Assembly: GCA_021783435.1 (NCBI GenBank)
Contig: JAJXUC010000088.1
Location: forward strand, 1-15,989
DNA length: 15,989 nt
DNA from: Pseudomonadota bacterium
GTDB lineage: Bacteria; Pseudomonadota; Gammaproteobacteria; Burkholderiales; Burkholderiaceae
Reading direction: 5' to 3'
The position numbers and the translations under genes were made by a program. Below, piece by piece: positions 6,955 to 15,822 of this stretch. The notes beneath the pieces are model-generated. The model had not been told where the DNA came from, searched no databases, and saw only the letters and a list, made by a program, of their open reading frames with translations. Every line of letters starts with the position of its first letter. The stretch's first letter is position 1.

Positions 6955-7003
6955 CGCATGGCCCCATGGAAAGCAGCGGGCAGTGTAGGGGTACGCTGTG
7001 TCC

Positions 7004-7021
7004 GGCAGCCACCGCGCTGCC
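7004..7021 (-). terminator. Weak hairpin after pckG
   Basis: GGCAGC (7004-7009) and GCTGCC (7016-7021) form a six-pair stem with a six-base loop, 18 bases past the pckG stop. There is no T-run on the minus strand, so it may attenuate read-through into the HAD gene or have no effect. Confidence 0.25.
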
Positions 7022-7039
7022 CTACGGCGTGAAACGGCC

Positions 7040-8905
7040 CTACCCGGCCAACCCGTCTTCCATGGCTTTGCGGGTGTTCTTCAGGGGAGCCGGCAGACGC
7101 GCCTCCAGGAGCTTGAACAGTTCGCCATGCAATGTCAACTCGGCCTGCCAGGACGCGGGGTCGGCGCCGATGATGCCGGCGTAACGCTCACGGCTGAAAT
7201 CCAGGCCGCCCCAGTCGAGATCGTCGTACCGCGGGCTGATGCCGAACAAGTGGTTCTCGCCGCCGGCCTTGCCCTCGATGCGCTCGATCATCCACTTCAG
7301 TACGCGAGCGTTTTCGCCATAGCCCGGCCAGACGAACCCGCCATCGGCACCCTTGCGAAACCAGTTGACGCAGAAGATTCTGGGAAGTCTTGCGCCTTGC
7401 GTCGCAAGCCGGGATTCCATATCCAGCCAGTGCTGGAAATAGTCGCCCATGTTGTATCCGCAAAACGGCAGCATGGCGAAGGGGTCGCGGCGCACCACGC
7501 CCTGTTGGCCGACGGCCGCGGCGGTGGTTTCCGAGCCGAGCGTGGCGCCCATGTAGATGCCTTCCATCCAGTTGCGCGCCTCGGTGACGAGGGGCACGGT
7601 GGTGGAACGGCGACCGCCGAAGATGAAAGCGTCGATCGGAACACCCGCGGCATCGTCCCAGGCCGGATCGAGGGCCGGGTTGTTGGTCGCGGCGACGGTG
7701 AAGCGCGAATTCGGATGGGCGGCTTTGGCGCCGGTTTCCCGGGCGATGGCCGGCGTCCAATCGCGCCCCTGCCAGTCGATCGCATGGTGCGGCGCCGCGC
7801 CCATGCCTTCCCACCAGACATCACCATCGTCGGTGAGGGCGACGTTGGTGAAAATCACGTCGTGTTCCAGGCTGCGCATGCAGTTGGGGTTGGTCTCGAA
7901 ATTGGTCCCCGGGGCCACGCCGAAGTAGCCGGCTTCCGGATTGATGGCATAGAGCCGGCCATCGCCGCCGGGTTTGATCCAGGCGATGTCGTCGCCGATG
8001 GTCGTGACGGCCCAGTCACCCAGGGCGGCAGGGGGGACGAGCATGGCGAAATTGGTCTTGCCGCAGGCGCTGGGGAATGCGGCGGCGACATGGTATTTGC
8101 GCCCGCTTGGCGTGGTCACACCGAGAATGAGCATGTGCTCGGCCAGCCAGCCCTGGTCGCGCCCCATGGTGGAGGCAAGGCGCAGGGCGAAGCATTTCTT
8201 GCCCAGCAGGGCGTTGCCGCCGTAGCCCGAGCCGTAAGACCAGATCTCCTGGGTTTCGGGGTAGTGGACGATGTACTTCTTCTGCGCATTGCAGGGCCAG
8301 GGCACATCGCGCTGCCCCGGCTGCAATGGCGCGCCCACGCTGTGCACGCAGGGCACGAAGTGGCCGTCTGCACCGAGCAGATCGACCACAGGGCGGCCCA
8401 TGCGGGTCATCAGCTTCATGTTGACGGCGACGTAGGCCGAGTCCGACAACTCGACGCCGAGATGCGAAATGGGCGAGCCCAGAGGCCCCATGCTGAACGG
8501 AATGACGTAGAGCGTGCGGCCTTGCATGCAACCTTTGAACAGGGCGCGCTCCCCGGTCTGCAGCAACGCGCGCATCTCGGCCGGATCCATCCAGTTGTTG
8601 GTCGGGCCAGCGTCGTCCTGGCTGCGGCTGCAGATGAAGGTGCGGTCTTCCACCCGCGCCACGTCCGACGGATCCGAGCAGGCCAGAAAACTGTTGGGGC
8701 GTCTGGCGGGGTTCAGCTTCTTGAAGGTGCCGGCGTCGACCAGTTGCTGGCAGAGCCGTTGGTATTCGGCGTCACTGCCGTCGCACCAGTGAATGTCCTT
8801 GGCACCGGTCAGCGCGGCGATCTGCCCGACCCATTCGATCAGTCGGGTGTTTTTGACATAAGCCGGGGCGTAAGCCCAGGCTTGCGCTGAAGCTAGTTGG
8901 TTCAT
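7040..8905 (-). CDS. pckG: Phosphoenolpyruvate carboxykinase (GTP)
   Basis: Converts oxaloacetate and GTP to phosphoenolpyruvate, GDP and CO2, the entry step of gluconeogenesis. It is cytosolic. The 621-residue length is typical for the GTP-dependent class and unlike the ATP class (about 530-540). The P-loop [14 protein letters not shown] (276-289) holds the class-specific reactive cysteine C281. GDDIAWI (304-310) is the kinase-2 motif. [18 protein letters not shown] carries nucleotide-binding residues, and [19 protein letters not shown] starts at about 514. The ATG at 8905 ([12 protein letters not shown]) is preferred to an upstream in-frame start at 9016, because GGAG lies 6-7 bases ahead of it and family proteins begin close to here. 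Upstream on the minus strand TATAAC (8977-8972) could be a -10 box, but no good -35 accompanies it. Confidence 0.96.
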   Translation of the reverse strand: MNQLASAQAWAYAPAYVKNTRLIEWVGQIAALTGAKDIHWCDGSDAEYQRLCQQLVDAGTFKKLNPARRPNSFLACSDPSDVARVEDRTFICSRSQDDAGPTNNWMDPAEMRALLQTGERALFKGCMQGRTLYVIPFSMGPLGSPISHLGVELSDSAYVAVNMKLMTRMGRPVVDLLGADGHFVPCVHSVGAPLQPGQRDVPWPCNAQKKYIVHYPETQEIWSYGSGYGGNALLGKKCFALRLASTMGRDQGWLAEHMLILGVTTPSGRKYHVAAAFPSACGKTNFAMLVPPAALGDWAVTTIGDDIAWIKPGGDGRLYAINPEAGYFGVAPGTNFETNPNCMRSLEHDVIFTNVALTDDGDVWWEGMGAAPHHAIDWQGRDWTPAIARETGAKAAHPNSRFTVAATNNPALDPAWDDAAGVPIDAFIFGGRRSTTVPLVTEARNWMEGIYMGATLGSETTAAAVGQQGVVRRDPFAMLPFCGYNMGDYFQHWLDMESRLATQGARLPRIFCVNWFRKGADGGFVWPGYGENARVLKWMIERIEGKAGGENHLFGISPRYDDLDWGGLDFSRERYAGIIGADPASWQAELTLHGELFKLLEARLPAPLKNTRKAMEDGLAG

Positions 8906-8999
8906 CTGTGTCTCCGTAGGATAGGAATACTGTGTTGCACCCGGCGTCCGTATCCCTGTGTTTCTGTCGTTGTTATATGCCGCCGGTTTTTCAATCCTA

Positions 9000-9011
9000 G
9001 TCCACCTGGAC
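9000..9011. repeat. Short palindrome upstream of pckG
   Basis: GTCCACCTGGAC has 5-bp arms around CC. It lies about 95-105 bases upstream of the pckG ATG, just before the candidate -10 region. It could be an operator, but a palindrome this short is often chance in GC-rich DNA. Confidence 0.2.
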
Positions 9012-9051
9012 ATCACTGAAGATGCCCGCGGTGGCCGGCGCCTGCTCGACT

Positions 9052-11985
9052 TTATCGCGGTGCAGGACCATCGGCATTGATCGATGGCTCGCCGCGCACA
9101 ATCCGCTCCAGATCGTCGACCAGCGTGTCGTTGATCACCTGGGCTTGGCGCACCAGGTCCAAGGCTCGTGCGTGGTCGCCGGCATCAGCTGCGACCTTCG
9201 CGCGTTGCGCCAGGGCGTGGATTTGCGCATGGCGGCGGTGGATGTCCGCATAACGGGAGTCGTTGCCATAGAAGAACTGCCCGGCACCATGCAACCATTG
9301 CCCGAGGTGGCAAAAACGTTCGGCATCGGCCTCCATCACCCGTTGCGGGAACGGGATTCTGCCCTCGGCAGCCGCATACAGACGGGTGAAGCGTTGACGC
9401 TGGATTTCAGGCAGATTGGGCGAGGCATGCACCGAAAGTCGGGGCAAAATCGGCGGCTTCCACGCCTGGATCCAAGCGGGCAACTCCTCCGCCGGCATGG
9501 GACGGGCGATGCCGTACCCCTGAGCGTAGGAACAACCCAGCGAGGCCAGCAAATTCAAGGTGTCGGGATCTTCCACACCTTCGGCCACGGTCAACAACCC
9601 CATCAAGGTGGCGATATGCAGCAAACCCGCGACGATGGCGTAGTCGCGCGGGTCGTCGATCATGTCGCGGACGAATGCCTGGTCGATCTTGATGGCATGC
9701 GTCGGCAAGCGCTGCAGGTAACGCAGTGTGGTTTCGCCTTGACCGAAGTCGTCGAGCGCGACCCGCACGCCGGCGGCGACGCTGGCCCGCATGACATCCG
9801 CCGCCAGGTCCAGGTCGCGCAGCGCGCCGGACTCGGTGAGTTCGATCTCGATCTGCCCCGGCCGCACCCCGGGGTGGCCGGCGAGTGCTTCACGCAGGTC
9901 ATCCAGCCATGCGGAATCGAGGAAATGCAGCGTGCTGATGTTCACCATGACGCACAAATCCAGCCCCTGCGCATTCCACAATTGAGCCTGGCCCAGGGCC
10001 TGTTGCAACACCCAGCGCCCCACCGGCCGTGCCAGATGCGGCGCGTCCAACGCACTGATGAACGATTGTGCCGTCAGCATTCCTTGCTGCGGGTGGCGGA
10101 TGCGCAGCAGCGCCTCCACGCCGATCACACGGCCAACGTCGCGACCGCTGACACCCAACACGGGCTGGTAGTGCAGGCGCAGCCAATGCTCGGCCAAGGC
10201 CTGCCGCAGCAGATCGAAGGCACCTTGCTGGGCGTGGGCAGCCTCTTCCATCCGCGGCGCGAAGCGCTGCACCAGATTCTTGCCGGCCAGTTTGGCCGCA
10301 TACATGGCCTGATCGGCGTGGCGCAACAGGGCCTCGGGCTCGGTGCCGTCTTCCGGATGCAGCGCCAGGCCCAGGCTGGCAGTCACCTGCACGGCATCTT
10401 GCGGGTTGAGCTCCACCAGCGCACGGGCGCAGTCCACCAGGCGCTGGCAGGCCGACATGGCATCGCCTCCGTGGGTGAGGCCCTGCAGCAGGACCGCAAA
10501 CTCGTCGCCACCCAAACGCACGATCACATCGCCTTCACGCAACGCCTGTTGCAGCCTGCGTGACAAGACTTTGAGGAACTTGTCTCCCTCGGAGTGTCCA
10601 CGCGTGTCATTCACGCGCTTGAAGTCGTCCAGATCCAGAATGGCAACGGCGAAACGCAGCCCGGCTTCCCTCTGCCCGGAATCGCACAGTCTGCCCAGCT
10701 GGGCCATCAGGTAGCGGCGGTTGGGCAGGGCCGTGAGATAGTCCTTGTCGGCCAGTTGCCGCAACTGACCGTTGTACGAAAGCAGCGCCTCGTGGCGGGC
10801 ATGGGTGGCTTGGGCCTCCGTGCGCATGCGCTGCTGCTGCAGCACATAGGCCAGGGTCAGCATGGCCAGGATCAACAAGGCGGCCGCCGCCGTAGGGGCC
10901 AGGGTCCGCCAGTAATCCGCCCACAACAGGGTGGCCGGCAGGGACACCGAGACCGCCAGATCCGACGCGCCTGGCCCCAGACGCGTCCAGTAGCCGCGGC
11001 GCTCCTGGTTGATGGAATGCACCACTCCATGAAAATCTGCTCCCGACAAACCCTCGTGCGCCTGCAGCGAACGCACCAGGATGCCGGTCTGCGGACGGGT
11101 GTAAAAGGCGGCGAACTGTGTCGCGGGAACGTCTGGCCAGCGTGCCAGCACATAGCCGTCTTGCCGCACCAGGATGAAAGCCTCAGACTGACGCAGGCGG
11201 TTTGAACCCATTTGCCGGGACATCAACCCGCTCCAGAATTGGTTGAAGGCCTGGCGGTCGATGCCGACACCGATCCAGAACGCCGGTGTCCGGCCCTTGG
11301 CCGGATAGAAATGGATTTGCGGCAAAACCCATGTACCCAAGGCCGGCACTCGCACCAGCGGCCCCACCACCGGACGGCCCAGACTACGCGCCTGCAACAG
11401 GCTCACCCAGATTTGCGGCGTGTTGCGCAACTCGAATGCCGGGCCCAGCGCCGCCGTGGCGCCCAGGATCACGCCCTGCGCATCGACCACGCGAAGAATG
11501 GCTGTGCCCGCCATCCAGGCCCTCGCCTGCACGAGGCGGTGTTCGAGCGCCGCCGGATTGAGCAACAACTGCGGATGGCGCCGCAAGCTCGCAGCCAGGG
11601 CGTCCGCCAGCACCGTGTATTGGCCCAGCCGGCCCTGCGTGGCACTGGCCAGAAGTTGGGCATTGGACGCCAGCCGGTTGTTCAGGCTGCGCCGTTGCGC
11701 CTGCCAGTGCAATGCGGCGTAAACGCCGAACAAGACCAGGGTCAAGATCATGCAGAGTGCATAACCCAGGGTGAGCAAGCTGTGTAAGCGCAGCCAGTCG
11801 GTTCGCTCGGTTTGAGATCCGTCGGGATCGATGGCTTGGGCCAGGGCGGGCGGAAGGGTTTCCAAATGGGGAGAGGATTCGATTTGGGGCTGCTGTGTTG
11901 TGTCGGACTGTGACAGCAGTTGCCATGTCCCTTGCAGCTTCGTCTGGAAGTCTAGGAGCGCGACTGGCCCCACGACACAGTGCAA
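9052..11985 (-). CDS. Membrane-bound GGDEF-EAL c-di-GMP enzyme with CZB-like C-terminus
   Basis: A 977-residue inner-membrane signalling protein. TM helices are at about 67-92 and 364-386. Between them is a periplasmic sensor of about 270 residues, probably Cache/PAS-like but not identified. A GGDEF cyclase domain (about 415-570) has intact RLGGDEF (492-496). An EAL phosphodiesterase domain has EALLR (624-628), the VNIS asparagine, IELTES, LDDFG, IKID, AEGVE and QGYGIARPM, so both activities look possible. The C-terminus (about 865-955) resembles the zinc-binding CZB domain, with C892 in CHLGQW and H919/H923 in HAQIH; the expected first histidine is not visible. The only start ahead of the first TM is non-ATG: TTG at 11985 is given, and a GTG four codons later is also possible. 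It is divergent from the three-gene operon and 146 bases upstream of pckG. Confidence 0.9.
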   Translation of the reverse strand: MHCVVGPVALLDFQTKLQGTWQLLSQSDTTQQPQIESSPHLETLPPALAQAIDPDGSQTERTDWLRLHSLLTLGYALCMILTLVLFGVYAALHWQAQRRSLNNRLASNAQLLASATQGRLGQYTVLADALAASLRRHPQLLLNPAALEHRLVQARAWMAGTAILRVVDAQGVILGATAALGPAFELRNTPQIWVSLLQARSLGRPVVGPLVRVPALGTWVLPQIHFYPAKGRTPAFWIGVGIDRQAFNQFWSGLMSRQMGSNRLRQSEAFILVRQDGYVLARWPDVPATQFAAFYTRPQTGILVRSLQAHEGLSGADFHGVVHSINQERRGYWTRLGPGASDLAVSVSLPATLLWADYWRTLAPTAAAALLILAMLTLAYVLQQQRMRTEAQATHARHEALLSYNGQLRQLADKDYLTALPNRRYLMAQLGRLCDSGQREAGLRFAVAILDLDDFKRVNDTRGHSEGDKFLKVLSRRLQQALREGDVIVRLGGDEFAVLLQGLTHGGDAMSACQRLVDCARALVELNPQDAVQVTASLGLALHPEDGTEPEALLRHADQAMYAAKLAGKNLVQRFAPRMEEAAHAQQGAFDLLRQALAEHWLRLHYQPVLGVSGRDVGRVIGVEALLRIRHPQQGMLTAQSFISALDAPHLARPVGRWVLQQALGQAQLWNAQGLDLCVMVNISTLHFLDSAWLDDLREALAGHPGVRPGQIEIELTESGALRDLDLAADVMRASVAAGVRVALDDFGQGETTLRYLQRLPTHAIKIDQAFVRDMIDDPRDYAIVAGLLHIATLMGLLTVAEGVEDPDTLNLLASLGCSYAQGYGIARPMPAEELPAWIQAWKPPILPRLSVHASPNLPEIQRQRFTRLYAAAEGRIPFPQRVMEADAERFCHLGQWLHGAGQFFYGNDSRYADIHRRHAQIHALAQRAKVAADAGDHARALDLVRQAQVINDTLVDDLERIVRGEPSINADGPAPR

Positions 11986-11997
11986 ACGCCATTGAAT

Positions 11998-12020
11998 CGT
12001 GATTTGTGAAAAATATCACG
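11998..12020. promoter_or_regulatory. CRP-like palindrome in the c-di-GMP divergent region
   Basis: TGTGA-N6-TCACG (12005-12020) matches the CRP/Clp/Vfr consensus TGTGA-N6-TCACA at nine of ten positions. A wider pair CGTGAT/ATCACG (11998-12003, 12015-12020) overlaps it. It lies only about 13-35 bases from the TTG start of the minus-strand GGDEF-EAL gene. It is also about 57 bases before the start site predicted for the plus-strand operon, near the class I activator position. The regulator is inferred only. Confidence 0.4.
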
Positions 12021-12024
12021 CATA

Positions 12025-12050
12025 ACCCGAAAGATTCACGGTGCTCGGGT
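12025..12050. repeat. Inverted repeat around candidate -35
   Basis: ACCCGA (12025-12030) and TCGGGT (12045-12050) are perfect 6-bp arms separated by 14 bases that include the candidate -35 TTCACG. This would be a reasonable operator position, but with short arms the support is weak. Confidence 0.25.
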
Positions 12051-12063
12051 CAATACCTATCGT
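12035..12063 (+). promoter_or_regulatory. Candidate promoter for the membrane protein/GGDEF-EAL operon
   Basis: TTCACG (12035-12040, four of six) and TATCGT (12058-12063, four of six) are separated by exactly 17 bases in an AT-rich patch. The start site would be near 12070, giving a leader of about 88 bases. The non-optimal hexamers suit an activated promoter, in line with the CRP-like site upstream. Confidence 0.3.
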
Positions 12064-12096
12064 ATATATCCGGCTGATACAAAACAATCCTGACAA

Positions 12097-12113
12097 CTTG
12101 ATGACTGATCAAG
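12097..12113. repeat. FNR-box-like inverted repeat CTTGAT-N5-ATCAAG
   Basis: Perfect 6-bp arms at 12097-12102 and 12108-12113 contain both FNR/Anr half-sites, TTGAT and ATCAA. The centre is 5 bases, whereas a true FNR box has 4. It may be a variant operator for a CRP/FNR-family regulator or a small hairpin in the leader. Confidence 0.35.
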
Positions 12114-12157
12114 CCCTAAACATTGATATTTCGCAATTTCTATTCTGAGAGAATGTC

Positions 12158-12460
12158 ATGAATGTTCAGATCGATACCCCGTTTCTCATCGATGCCTTGG
12201 GCATCGCCATCATGATCTATGGCTTTGCCGAAATCGTGATGTTGCGCAGCAAAGTTCCCGGCGGCGTCGTCGGCAAGACCTGGAAGACACTCACGATGCT
12301 GGTCGGCCTGTTCGCGCTCGGTTACCTGGCAACGCCGTTCTTCGGGAGCCTGCCAGCCAATGCCATTCGCTTGTTCGTCGCCATCATCTTTTTGTTCGGT
12401 GCCATCTACGTTGCCATCACGGTGCGGTTGCTGTTTCGCATCATCGAGGAACTGGCTTGA
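12158..12460 (+). CDS. Small three-TM membrane protein of unknown function
   Basis: A 100-residue protein I do not recognise. It has three clear hydrophobic helices at about 8-29, 43-62 and 69-93. Conserved-looking polar spots are E25 in the first helix, the basic loop RSKVPGGVVGK (30-40) and R71/R90 flanking the third helix. The net charge distribution suggests the first loop is cytoplasmic. There is no signal peptide cleavage site and no cysteine. The ATG at 12158 has GAGAG about 6 bases ahead. The next gene starts at or within 18 bases of its stop, so it is the first gene of an operon ending in a GAF-GGDEF-EAL protein. A role as a membrane anchor or signal input for that enzyme is inference from position only. 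Confidence 0.8.
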   Translation: MNVQIDTPFLIDALGIAIMIYGFAEIVMLRSKVPGGVVGKTWKTLTMLVGLFALGYLATPFFGSLPANAIRLFVAIIFLFGAIYVAITVRLLFRIIEELA

Positions 12461-12477
12461 GCCTGGGTGATTCAACC

Positions 12478-12969
12478 ATGAGCTCCCTGTTGCAACCCCA
12501 TTGGATACTGGAGAAGACACCCAAGGGACGTGATGAGGTGGTGTCTCGTGCCCACCGCCTCCCGCTTTCCATTCGCAGCCTGCTGATCTTGGCTGATGGC
12601 CAGCGAACGGCCCGCGATCTTTCGTCCGCCAGCACCGATCCCCTGCGCAGCCAAGCCGGTTTGTCGATGCTGCTGGACGAAGGTTTTCTCCAGGCCGTGG
12701 CCCAGCCCGCGGAGCCCCCACTGGAATGGGCCGGCGTGCAGGCCTCGGACTGCAAGCCGCTGCTCATCGCGCTGGTTCGGCAGATGTTCGGCGCCCAGGC
12801 CAAGCTGCTGCAGAAATTCGAGCTTGCCCAGGACGATCCTGCGTCCCTGAAAGCCGCGATCGATGCCTCCGCCAAGTTCGTCCGCCTGTTCATCGACGGC
12901 CCGCAGGCTGATGTCTTCCAGCGACGCGCCTACGCCTTGCTGGACGAGCATCGAGCCGGGGTGAACTGA
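12478..12969 (+). CDS. Conserved-looking hypothetical protein, possible winged-helix fold
   Basis: A 163-residue soluble protein not recognised with certainty. Its N-terminal part (about 17-73: GRDEVVSRAHRLPLSIRSLL, then ILADGQRTARDLS and LSMLLDEGFLQ) has the helix-helix-helix-wing spacing of a small winged-helix domain. Short burkholderial proteins with a similar N-terminal pattern are familiar but functionally undescribed. The C-terminal half (90-160) is helical. Two starts are possible. The ATG at 12478 has GGGTGA 7 bases ahead. A TTG at 12457 overlaps the previous stop and has GAGGA 6 bases ahead, adding seven residues. I list the ATG. The GAF-GGDEF-EAL gene begins 2 bases after its stop, so the products are probably made together. 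Confidence 0.75.
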   Translation: MSSLLQPHWILEKTPKGRDEVVSRAHRLPLSIRSLLILADGQRTARDLSSASTDPLRSQAGLSMLLDEGFLQAVAQPAEPPLEWAGVQASDCKPLLIALVRQMFGAQAKLLQKFELAQDDPASLKAAIDASAKFVRLFIDGPQADVFQRRAYALLDEHRAGVN

Positions 12970-12971
12970 GC

Positions 12972-14918
12972 ATGGCAATTTCTTGTTGTCGGAAAGTCGC
13001 CGAAATCCCAGTTGCCGCCATGCGTCATGAGTCGCCGCCTGCGCACCCCCAGACTCACGAAGTCGACCCGCTGCACAAACCAACATGGCTTACGCCGCGG
13101 ATCTTTGCGGACTTACAAGAACGCGAGGCTTTGCTGCAAGTCCTGGTGAAGTTCTCGACGCGCCTGGAGCAGACCCACGACCCTTGTCGCGTGTTGCAGC
13201 GGCTTTGCCAGGATCTCGTCGGCGCCTGCCCGCCGATTCGCCTGGCTTGGATCTGGCTCGGCGAGCAAGACGTCACCAGCATCGAGCCCCAGATCATGGC
13301 GGGCCCGGCGCTGGCCTATGCGCAAGGGCTGCGGATTCACCGCGGCTGCTCGACGGTCCAAGAGCCCGTTTTTCAAGCCCTGCTACAGCAGACGACGAGT
13401 TGGATCCAGGTGCCTCCCGACCCGCTCGCTGCGCCGACGGCCTGGCATGAGGCGGCTGCACGATTCGGGTTTCGGCAAGCCATGGCGCTGCCCTTGCATC
13501 TGCGGCAATCCGGCCAATATGGCGTGGTGGTGTTTTATGCCGACGCGGACGACTATTTCGAGCGCATCGGTCTGGCGCCATTTCAGGCTTTTGTGCAACT
13601 CGGTGAAGTCGCGCTGCATCAATCCCAGCTGCACGCGCAGCTCGAACGCCACGCAACCACCGACCCCCTGACAAGCCTGCTCAACCGTCGCGGCATGGAA
13701 CAGTCCCTCAGCGCGGCGTTCGCCCGCACGCAATCCAGCGGAGAAGGTTTCGGCCTGATTTTGCTGGATCTCGACCGGTTCAAGCTCATCAATGACTCCT
13801 ACGGCCATCCGGCTGGCGATGCCGTGCTGCGCCGTGTCGCCGACCTCCTGCGCGAACAGGGGCGTCAGGATGATGTCGTCGCGCGCTGGGGCGGAGAAGA
13901 ATTTCTCATCCTGCTGCCGCGACAAACCCTGGATGCCCTCCATCAAACAGCACAGCGTCTGCGCGAGGCCATCGCCACCATGCGCCTGCAGCATGGCCAG
14001 CACATCATCCATGTCACAGCCAGCTTCGGGATCGTCACCTGGTCTGGATCGGCATGCACGCCAGAGCGCCTCATCGCCCGGCTGGATTCCTTGCTTTATG
14101 ACGCCAAACGCAGCGGCCGCAACAAAGTCAAGGGGTTTATCGGGGCCGAGAGCCACATCTTGTCGCAGGGAGCCGAAATTCAAAGCGCGCTCAATGCCAA
14201 CAGGATCCGTGTGGCGTATCAATCGCTGATGCATTTGCAGTCTGGCCAAATCATGGGCCATGAGGCGCTGGCGCGCATGCTCACGCCCGATGGTGAGGTG
14301 ATTCCGGCGCGTGCGTTCATTCGAGCGGCCCACAGCCTGCGACTCGAACACCGCATCGATGCCACCGTCTCGCACCAGGCGCTGCAGCACTGTTTCAACG
14401 CCCATCTGGCCGATGAGGCCAATCCGCGCAAACATCTCATCAACTGTTCCGCAGATTTTTTGTCACGGGCCGATTGCATCGAGTCGCTTTTACACGCAGC
14501 GCAGGAACACCGGACCGCTTGCGGGACGAAATCGCTCAGTGGCAGCCATGTCATCATCGAAGTCACCGAACGCCAGATTCTCGGTCCCCCCCAGGAAACC
14601 TTGGCGTTGCTCCAGCCCTTGCTGGACTTTGGGTTCGAGTTGGCCGTGGATGATTTCGGCAGTGGTTATTCCTCGTTTCTCTACCTGCTCGATCTTCCGG
14701 TGAAGTACCTGAAGATCGAAATGGAACTGGTGCAACGCGCCACCATGAATTCCAAAGCCAGGGCCATGGTGGAATCCATTCAGGCCATGGCTGAGAAGCT
14801 GGAGATTCTGACCATCGCCGAAGGCATCGAATCCCGGCAAACCCATGATCTCATGCGCGATATCGGGGTGGACTGGGGGCAAGGCTACTGGTGGGGACAG
14901 CCGACCTTGGCCTCTTGA
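12972..14918 (+). CDS. Cytosolic GAF-GGDEF-EAL c-di-GMP enzyme
   Basis: A 648-residue soluble protein that should make and/or degrade cyclic di-GMP. An N-terminal GAF-like sensor covers about 45-215. The GGDEF domain (about 220-390) has LLDLDRFKLINDSYGH and an intact active site RWGGEEF (305-311). The EAL domain (about 400-645) has EALAR (431-435), the LINCS asparagine, IIEVTER, VDDFGSGYSS, LKIE, IAEGIES and GQGYWWGQP. The usual KID is KIE, a mild change, so hydrolysis still looks possible. No TM segment is present. The ATG at 12972 lies 2 bases after the previous stop with GGGGTGA 7 bases ahead. It is the last gene of the three-gene operon and faces another GGDEF-EAL protein across the shared control region. 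Confidence 0.93.
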   Translation: MAISCCRKVAEIPVAAMRHESPPAHPQTHEVDPLHKPTWLTPRIFADLQEREALLQVLVKFSTRLEQTHDPCRVLQRLCQDLVGACPPIRLAWIWLGEQDVTSIEPQIMAGPALAYAQGLRIHRGCSTVQEPVFQALLQQTTSWIQVPPDPLAAPTAWHEAAARFGFRQAMALPLHLRQSGQYGVVVFYADADDYFERIGLAPFQAFVQLGEVALHQSQLHAQLERHATTDPLTSLLNRRGMEQSLSAAFARTQSSGEGFGLILLDLDRFKLINDSYGHPAGDAVLRRVADLLREQGRQDDVVARWGGEEFLILLPRQTLDALHQTAQRLREAIATMRLQHGQHIIHVTASFGIVTWSGSACTPERLIARLDSLLYDAKRSGRNKVKGFIGAESHILSQGAEIQSALNANRIRVAYQSLMHLQSGQIMGHEALARMLTPDGEVIPARAFIRAAHSLRLEHRIDATVSHQALQHCFNAHLADEANPRKHLINCSADFLSRADCIESLLHAAQEHRTACGTKSLSGSHVIIEVTERQILGPPQETLALLQPLLDFGFELAVDDFGSGYSSFLYLLDLPVKYLKIEMELVQRATMNSKARAMVESIQAMAEKLEILTIAEGIESRQTHDLMRDIGVDWGQGYWWGQPTLAS

Positions 14919-15085
14919 TCGAGCCGGGGCCGAACAGGCCGCATTCACGACGGTGATGAGCGACTCGCCCCGCGCTGCAAGGCCCGGCGCGACGTCGGCA
15001 GGCCCAACGCGACGATCACCGAGCCGGCGTCAACGGCGAGCAGCGCATCGACATGCGCGCCGATCCTGCCCCTGGCGGACACCAC
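14919..15085. other. Intergenic stretch between convergent genes, no feature seen
   Basis: This 167-base GC-rich stretch separates the GAF-GGDEF-EAL stop from the pspA stop. I see no hairpin with a T-run and no repeat. An open minus-strand frame from 15085 to 14945, in phase with pspA after its TAG, is most likely chance. Confidence 0.5.
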
Positions 15086-15790
15086 CTACTTCGGCGCTGC
15101 CAACTCGGCCTTGAGCCTTGCCAGGTCAGCGTCCACGCCGGTGGTGGTGCGCAGCTTGTCGAGTTCCTTTTCGGTGCTGTTGCGCGCGTCCAGCGGGTCG
15201 CTCAGGATGCCGGCCTCGGTCATGCCCTCCATCGCCTCGGCCTTGGCTTGCATCTGGGCCGTCTTGTCCTGCGCGCGGCGCATGGCATCGCCAGCATCGG
15301 CCAGGCCAGTGCCCAGGCCCGAGAGCGATTCGGACACGCCCACCTCGGCGGCGGCGGCGGTCATCTGCGTTTTCATCACCTCTTTTTGCGTGCGGAATTG
15401 CTCGATGCGGTCTTGCAGCTTGGCCTCGTAGAGGGTGAGCTTGTCGGCCTGCGTCGCCACACTGTCGTGGGCTTGCTGCAAGCTGCCCATCTTCTGCAGC
15501 GCCGCTTGTTTGTCGGCCAGCGCGGCGCGCGCCAGATCTTCGCGCTGGGCCTGCAGCGCCATGCGCGCGTCGGCCTCGGCCTTGTCGCTGTCGCGCTTGG
15601 CCGCGGCCATCTGGTTTTCCAGCGAGATGCGCTCGGTGATCACGTCGGCCAGGTGGCGTTTGGTGTCTTGCAGGCTGGTGATCATTTTTTCGTAAGACAG
15701 GTCCAGGGTCTGCGATGGATCGTCGGCACGGTTGAGAAAGGTGTTGACCCTGGCTTCCAGAATTTCGGCGGCGTGTTTGAACATGGACAT
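15086..15790 (-). CDS. pspA: PspA/IM30 (Vipp1) family membrane-stress protein
   Basis: A 234-residue, almost wholly helical protein with the family's features: an N-terminal amphipathic helix (MSMFKHAAEILEARVNTFLN, then RADDPSQTLDLSYEKM) and a long coiled-coil hairpin through about 190 rich in Gln, Ala, Arg and Glu. PspA family proteins assemble on the inner membrane and limit proton leakage under stress; in enterobacteria PspA also inhibits the activator PspF. No pspB, pspC or pspF is visible here, so this may belong to the simpler group with a different partner. The ATG at 15790 has AGGAG 7-8 bases ahead. A YbjQ-like gene ends 32 bases upstream on the same strand, suggesting an operon. Confidence 0.9.
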   Translation of the reverse strand: MSMFKHAAEILEARVNTFLNRADDPSQTLDLSYEKMITSLQDTKRHLADVITERISLENQMAAAKRDSDKAEADARMALQAQREDLARAALADKQAALQKMGSLQQAHDSVATQADKLTLYEAKLQDRIEQFRTQKEVMKTQMTAAAAEVGVSESLSGLGTGLADAGDAMRRAQDKTAQMQAKAEAMEGMTEAGILSDPLDARNSTEKELDKLRTTTGVDADLARLKAELAAPK

Positions 15791-15822
15791 GGTGATGTCT
15801 CCTGAGCGATTGAAGGGATATG

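Noticed and set aside
6998..8890. A 630-codon plus-strand open frame over pckG.
   Set aside because: It is antisense to a gene with complete PEPCK motifs, and the translation is low-complexity Gly/Ala/His/Arg-rich without a fold signal.
8972..8994. TTGAAA and TATAAC on the minus strand upstream of pckG as a -35/-10 pair.
   Set aside because: The spacer is only 11 bases, too short for sigma-70 or sigma-32. TATAAC alone is mentioned with pckG as a weak -10.
9022..10563. A 513-codon plus-strand open frame across the C-terminal half of the GGDEF-EAL gene.
   Set aside because: It is an antisense shadow; the minus-strand frame carries EAL and CZB motifs.
14945..15085. Open minus-strand frame of 46 codons directly after and in phase with the pspA TAG stop, which could suggest stop-codon read-through or a broken C-terminus.
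   Set aside because: PspA is already a normal length, the extension is Ala/Arg-rich with no recognisable motif, and long open frames are common by chance at this GC content.
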